A DNA stretch of 64,000 bases, from positions 4,240,001-4,304,000 of the forward strand of contig NZ_CP023737.1 of assembly GCF_002752655.1 (NCBI RefSeq), read 5' to 3'. The position numbers and the translations under genes are program-made. The notes beneath the pieces were generated by a model, which was not told the origin of the DNA, ran no database searches, and was given only the letters and a program-made list of their open reading frames with translations. How positions within the stretch are numbered: the stretch's first letter is position 1; each line of letters opens with the position of its first letter. This document shows positions 61,492 through 64,000 of this stretch, piece after piece. Origin of the DNA: Methylosinus trichosporium OB3b. GTDB taxonomy: Bacteria; Pseudomonadota; Alphaproteobacteria; Rhizobiales; Beijerinckiaceae.

Positions 61492-62445
61492 TCACGTCTC
61501 CGCCGGCGCCGATTCGCCCGGAACGAAAGCGTCGAAGGCGGCCCAGAATTGCTCGCGCAACTCGTCGCGCTCCATCAGCAATTCGTGACGCGCGCCGGGG
61601 ATGGCGACGAGATTGCCGACCGGCAGGCTCCGCGCGAAGCGCTCGATCGCGCGCGAGGAGACGATGCGGTCGCGCCCGCAGGAGAACAGCAGCGCCGGCG
61701 CGCGAATGGCGCGCGCATATTCCGGCGCGGAAAATTGCTTCATCAGACGGAAGGCGGCGTTGATCCAGCCGACCGTCGGATCGCCGATGGCGAGATGCGG
61801 CGCCGCGGCGAGCGACTCGGCGTTGCGCAGGAAGCGCAAGGGATCGGAGGTGAGCCGATTGCCCTCGAACGGCTCCTCGAACAGCGATTTTCCATTGCCG
61901 CCGGGCACGAACATGGCGCCGAGGCCGAACATGTCGAGCGTGTCGGCGAGCGCGCGCGCGCCTTTGGGGAAGCGCAGTCCCTCGAGGTCGATCATCGGCG
62001 CCAGCAGGATCAGTCGCTCGAACGGCGAGCGCGTCGAATGGGCGCGGTCGAGCAGGATCGCCGCGCCCATGGAATGGGCGAGCGCATGCCAGGGGCGCGG
62101 ACAGGAGAGTGTCAGCGTCTCGCCGATAAAAGCGTCGAGGTCGCGCTGATAGAGAGCGAAATCGTCGATATGGCCCTTGCGCGGATCGGCGAGGTCACGC
62201 TCCGAGCCGCCCTGGCCGCGCCAGTCCATCGTCGCGACATGATAGCCGCGCCCGAGCAATTCGCCGATTGTCTCGAAATATTTCTCGATGAACTCGGCGC
62301 GGCCCGGAAACAGCGCGATGGTGCCGCGCGCCTCGCCAGCGGGCGCGAAGGTGGCGACGCGCAACGCGCGCCCATCCGAAGCGTGAATGGCGAAGACCGA
62401 GCCGCCGGGCGGAACCGGATTATGCGGCGTTGCGACGAGCTCCAC
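61492..62445 (-). CDS. Alpha/beta hydrolase (lysophospholipase / monoglyceride lipase-like)
   Basis: A 317-residue serine hydrolase of the S33/Hydrolase_4 group. The nucleophile is S125 in ALAHSMGAAIL; MDWRGQGGSERDL is the conserved loop before it, and the late aspartate (FSCGRDRIVSS) and histidine (IPGARHELLME) complete the triad. No signal peptide. It takes the place after rimM where trmD is usual. Substrates of the group are monoacylglycerols and lysophospholipids; this one is untested. Confidence 0.88.
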   Translation of the reverse strand: MELVATPHNPVPPGGSVFAIHASDGRALRVATFAPAGEARGTIALFPGRAEFIEKYFETIGELLGRGYHVATMDWRGQGGSERDLADPRKGHIDDFALYQRDLDAFIGETLTLSCPRPWHALAHSMGAAILLDRAHSTRSPFERLILLAPMIDLEGLRFPKGARALADTLDMFGLGAMFVPGGNGKSLFEEPFEGNRLTSDPLRFLRNAESLAAAPHLAIGDPTVGWINAAFRLMKQFSAPEYARAIRAPALLFSCGRDRIVSSRAIERFARSLPVGNLVAIPGARHELLMERDELREQFWAAFDAFVPGESAPAET

Positions 62446-62523
62446 GGGCGTCTCCTGCGATCCGTGCGATTCTCTTGGGTTGCGATTATCGCATGGCGAG
62501 GGGAACGGAAAAAGACGTCAGCG

Positions 62524-63045
62524 TCAGGACGCGGCTTCGTCGTCCTCGCTCTCCGGCGGTTCTACGAGCACGCGTCCGCCGGAGACATCGACGATCGGAA
62601 CCACGGCCTTGGTGAAGGGGAGGAGCAAGGTCTCGCCGCCTTGTGGCGGCGCGATCTCCAAAATATCGCCCGCGCCGAAATTGCGCACCGCGATCACGAC
62701 GCCGAGCGTCTCGCCGGCGCGCGTCTCGGCTCTGAGGCCTTCGAGATCGGCGAGATAGAATTCGTCCTCGTCCGGCGCCGGAAGCGCCTCGCGCGGAACA
62801 TAGAGCTCGACGCCTCTCAGCGCTTCGGCGGCGCTGCGCTCGCTCACCCCTTGCAGGCGCGCGACGAACATGTCCTTGCCGAGCGAGCGCAGCGAGGCGA
62901 TGACGAAGCGGCGCTGGCCGCTCGCGTCGAAGAGCGGGCCATAAGTCGAGATCGCCGCCGGATCGGCGGTGAAGCTCTGCAGGCGAATCTCGCCGCGCAC
63001 GCCATGCGCGGCGCCGAGCCGGCCGAGAAGCACGGCGTTCTTCAT
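62524..63045 (-). CDS. rimM: Ribosome maturation factor RimM
   Basis: A 173-residue factor for 16S rRNA processing of the 30S head. The N-terminal barrel starts LLGRLGAAHGVRGEIRLQSF, and the PRC-barrel half contains DEFYLADLEGLRAETRAG and LLLPFTKAVVPIVDVSGGRV. ATG 63045 is the start; the frame runs on upstream into a family D repeat. A 106-base gap with that repeat separates it from rpsP. Confidence 0.94.
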   Translation of the reverse strand: MKNAVLLGRLGAAHGVRGEIRLQSFTADPAAISTYGPLFDASGQRRFVIASLRSLGKDMFVARLQGVSERSAAEALRGVELYVPREALPAPDEDEFYLADLEGLRAETRAGETLGVVIAVRNFGAGDILEIAPPQGGETLLLPFTKAVVPIVDVSGGRVLVEPPESEDDEAAS

Positions 63046-63062
63046 GCGCGCGCAGAAGCGAG

Positions 63063-63146
63063 CGTCATTGCGAGGCGCGACCACGACGAAGCCGTCCAGA
63101 CGCCGCGCTGCGGCTCTGGATTGCTTCGCTGCGCTCGCAATGACGG
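63063..63146. repeat. Inverted repeat pair, family D, between rpsP and rimM
   Basis: CGTCATTGCGAGGCGCGACC...CGTCCAGA and GGCTCTGGATTGCTTCGCTGCGCTCGCAATGACG are inverted arms of the family D unit. It would be transcribed inside the rpsP-rimM message. Confidence 0.88.
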
Positions 63147-63151
63147 CGTCG

Positions 63152-63505
63152 TCACGCGGAGGCCGCGGCCTCGGCGGCCGCAGCGGCGGCGGCGGCGCGC
63201 TCCTGGGCCTTCTTCTTCGGCTGCGCCTTCTGCGGATTGTTGCGCGCCTCGCGCTTGCCGACGCCGACGCTCTCGAGCAGGCGCTCGACACGGTCGGTCG
63301 GCTGCGCGCCCTTGGCGATCCATTCCTTCGCCTTTTCGGCGTCGAGCACGAGACGATCGGCGGCGTCCTTCGGCTTCAAGGGATCGAAAGTGCCGAGCTT
63401 CTCGATGAAGCGGCCGTCGCGGGGCGAGCGCGCATCGGCGACGACGACGCGATAGAAGGGACGCTTCTTGGCGCCGCCGCGGGAGAGTCTGATCTTCAGG
63501 GACAT
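63152..63505 (-). CDS. rpsP: 30S ribosomal protein S16
   Basis: A 117-residue S16. [20 protein letters not shown] and [20 protein letters not shown] with DPLKP are the family core; the C-terminal 40 residues are a lysine/alanine tail found in alphaproteobacteria. ATG 63505 has AAAAAGGA upstream. The gene lies between ffh and rimM, the conserved order. Confidence 0.97.
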   Translation of the reverse strand: MSLKIRLSRGGAKKRPFYRVVVADARSPRDGRFIEKLGTFDPLKPKDAADRLVLDAEKAKEWIAKGAQPTDRVERLLESVGVGKREARNNPQKAQPKKKAQERAAAAAAAAEAAASA

Positions 63506-63520
63506 GTCGGTTCCTTTTTC

Positions 63521-63588
63521 AGTGAGTGGTGAGTGGTGAGTAGTGAGTGGGCGGAGCTGTTCACTACTCGCCACTCACTACTCACTTT
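63521..63588. repeat. Hairpin of short AGTGAGT-type repeats upstream of rpsP
   Basis: AGTGAGTGGTGAGTGGTGAG then TAGTGAGTGG faces TCACTACTCG then CCACTCACTACTCACT, giving an imperfect palindrome built from a seven-base repeat. It lies between the ffh stop and the rpsP ribosome binding site. Confidence 0.75.
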
Positions 63589-63590
63589 TC

Positions 63591-64000
63591 TCATTTCTTC
63601 TTCCCGAACGGATTGAGCCCGCTCAGGAAACCTCCGCCGCCGCCGAGCCCGGGGAGGGTCGGCTTGGAGGAGAATGCGGAAGCCGGCGGCGCGGCGGGAA
63701 TGCCGCCGCCGGGGCCGGGGGAGGGCGGCGCGCCGCCCATCTTCTTCTGCAATTCGGCCATCTGTTCCTGGGTCGGCGCCGGCATTCCGCCGAGGCCCAT
63801 CATCTGCGCGGCCTTGCCCATCATGCCGCCGCGCTTCATGCCGCCCATGGCCTTCATCATGTCGGCCATCTGGCGGTGCTGCTTCAACAGCTTGTTGATC
63901 TCCTCGACCTTCATGCCGGAGCCCGCGGCGATGCGGCGCTTGCGCGAGGCTTTGAGGATATCGGGATTGCGCCGCTCCTTGGGCGTCATCGACGAGATGA
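63591..64000 (-). CDS. ffh: Signal recognition particle protein Ffh, C-terminal part
   Basis: The frame is open to the right edge, so only the last 136 or so residues of the SRP GTPase are seen: the end of the methionine-rich M domain. [20 protein letters not shown] and [20 protein letters not shown] with [10 protein letters not shown] bind 4.5S RNA and the signal sequence. The Gly/Pro-rich tail (about 60 residues) ending LNPFGKKK is typical of the class. It precedes rpsP, as in most bacteria. Confidence 0.95.
   Translation of the reverse strand, partial: ISSMTPKERRNPDILKASRKRRIAAGSGMKVEEINKLLKQHRQMADMMKAMGGMKRGGMMGKAAQMMGLGGMPAPTQEQMAELQKKMGGAPPSPGPGGGIPAAPPASAFSSKPTLPGLGGGGGFLSGLNPFGKKK

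Noticed and set aside
1..64000. CRISPR arrays, rRNA operons, prophage or integrase genes
   Set aside because: None seen; repeats present are dispersed palindromes, not regularly spaced direct repeats with unique spacers.

Overview
The window is GC-rich chromosomal DNA from an alphaproteobacterium of the Rhizobiales/Hyphomicrobiales type. A serine-cycle methylotroph or methanotroph of the Methylocystis/Methylosinus kind is my best guess. The grounds are conserved neighbourhoods (rplM-rpsI-argC, folE-hisI beside a Fe-S scaffold gene, trpGDC-moaC-moeA, etfBA-hbd, ffh-rpsP-rimM), a meaA-type ethylmalonyl-CoA mutase, a copCD pair and a group 3b-like NiFe hydrogenase. No methane monooxygenase or methanol dehydrogenase gene lies here, so the lifestyle is inference.

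Layout. 0-10 kb: 3' end of a DUF4239 membrane gene, ruvB, a tiny monohaem cytochrome convergent with a ferric-reductase-like flavoprotein, a Uma2 nuclease-like gene, a periplasmic transglutaminase-like peptidase, a bicupin oxalate decarboxylase, rplM-rpsI, argC, a Phd/VapC pair with a frameshifted toxin, and ctaA. 10-20 kb: a MerR regulator, an FkbM methyltransferase, tRNA-Pro(GGG), a SmbP-like metal-binding protein, a PAS_5 protein, rhomboid plus CBS genes, a patatin, an SbmA/BacA-like ABC exporter coupled to rlmE, hisI and folE. 20-28 kb: a NifU-like scaffold, ruvC behind a repeat cluster, an MFS exporter, a DUF1640-like gene beside its own pseudogene, ParD/ParE remnants, an AT-rich islet with two unknown genes, and meaA. 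28-40 kb: a second antitoxin/VapC pair whose toxin has a nonsense codon, moeA-moaC-trpC-trpD-trpG, dctA-like, DUF1192, copCD, beta-carbonic anhydrase and an O-antigen flippase-like gene. 40-56 kb: a second rhomboid, etfBA, hbd, an IS4-family element inserted in a hairpin loop, trmD, a site-2 protease, an LdtR-like MarR regulator, DUF6163, trpE-ppiD, a Tim44-like gene, folA, tRNA-Pro(CGG), another DUF1640-like gene and a dCTP deaminase. 56-64 kb: a five-gene NiFe hydrogenase operon with an embedded cyclic-nucleotide-binding protein, its maturation protease, an alpha/beta hydrolase, rimM, rpsP and the 3' end of ffh.

Two themes recur. First, at least five families of short palindromic repeats sit between genes; one overlaps and supplies the stop codons of two unrelated genes, and a hairpin of another resembles the target of the IS insertion. 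Second, the window shows local decay and rearrangement. Both VapC toxins are broken while their antitoxins are intact, a ParDE pair is truncated, a DUF1640 duplicate is degenerate, and the usual ruvCAB, ppiD-trpEGDC-moaC-moeA and rpsP-rimM-trmD groupings are split.

No CRISPR array, rRNA or phage genes were seen. The items I would follow up first are the hydrogenase operon with its cNMP-binding component, the IS insertion into a repeat hairpin, the expanded DUF1640-like family and the AT-rich islet.
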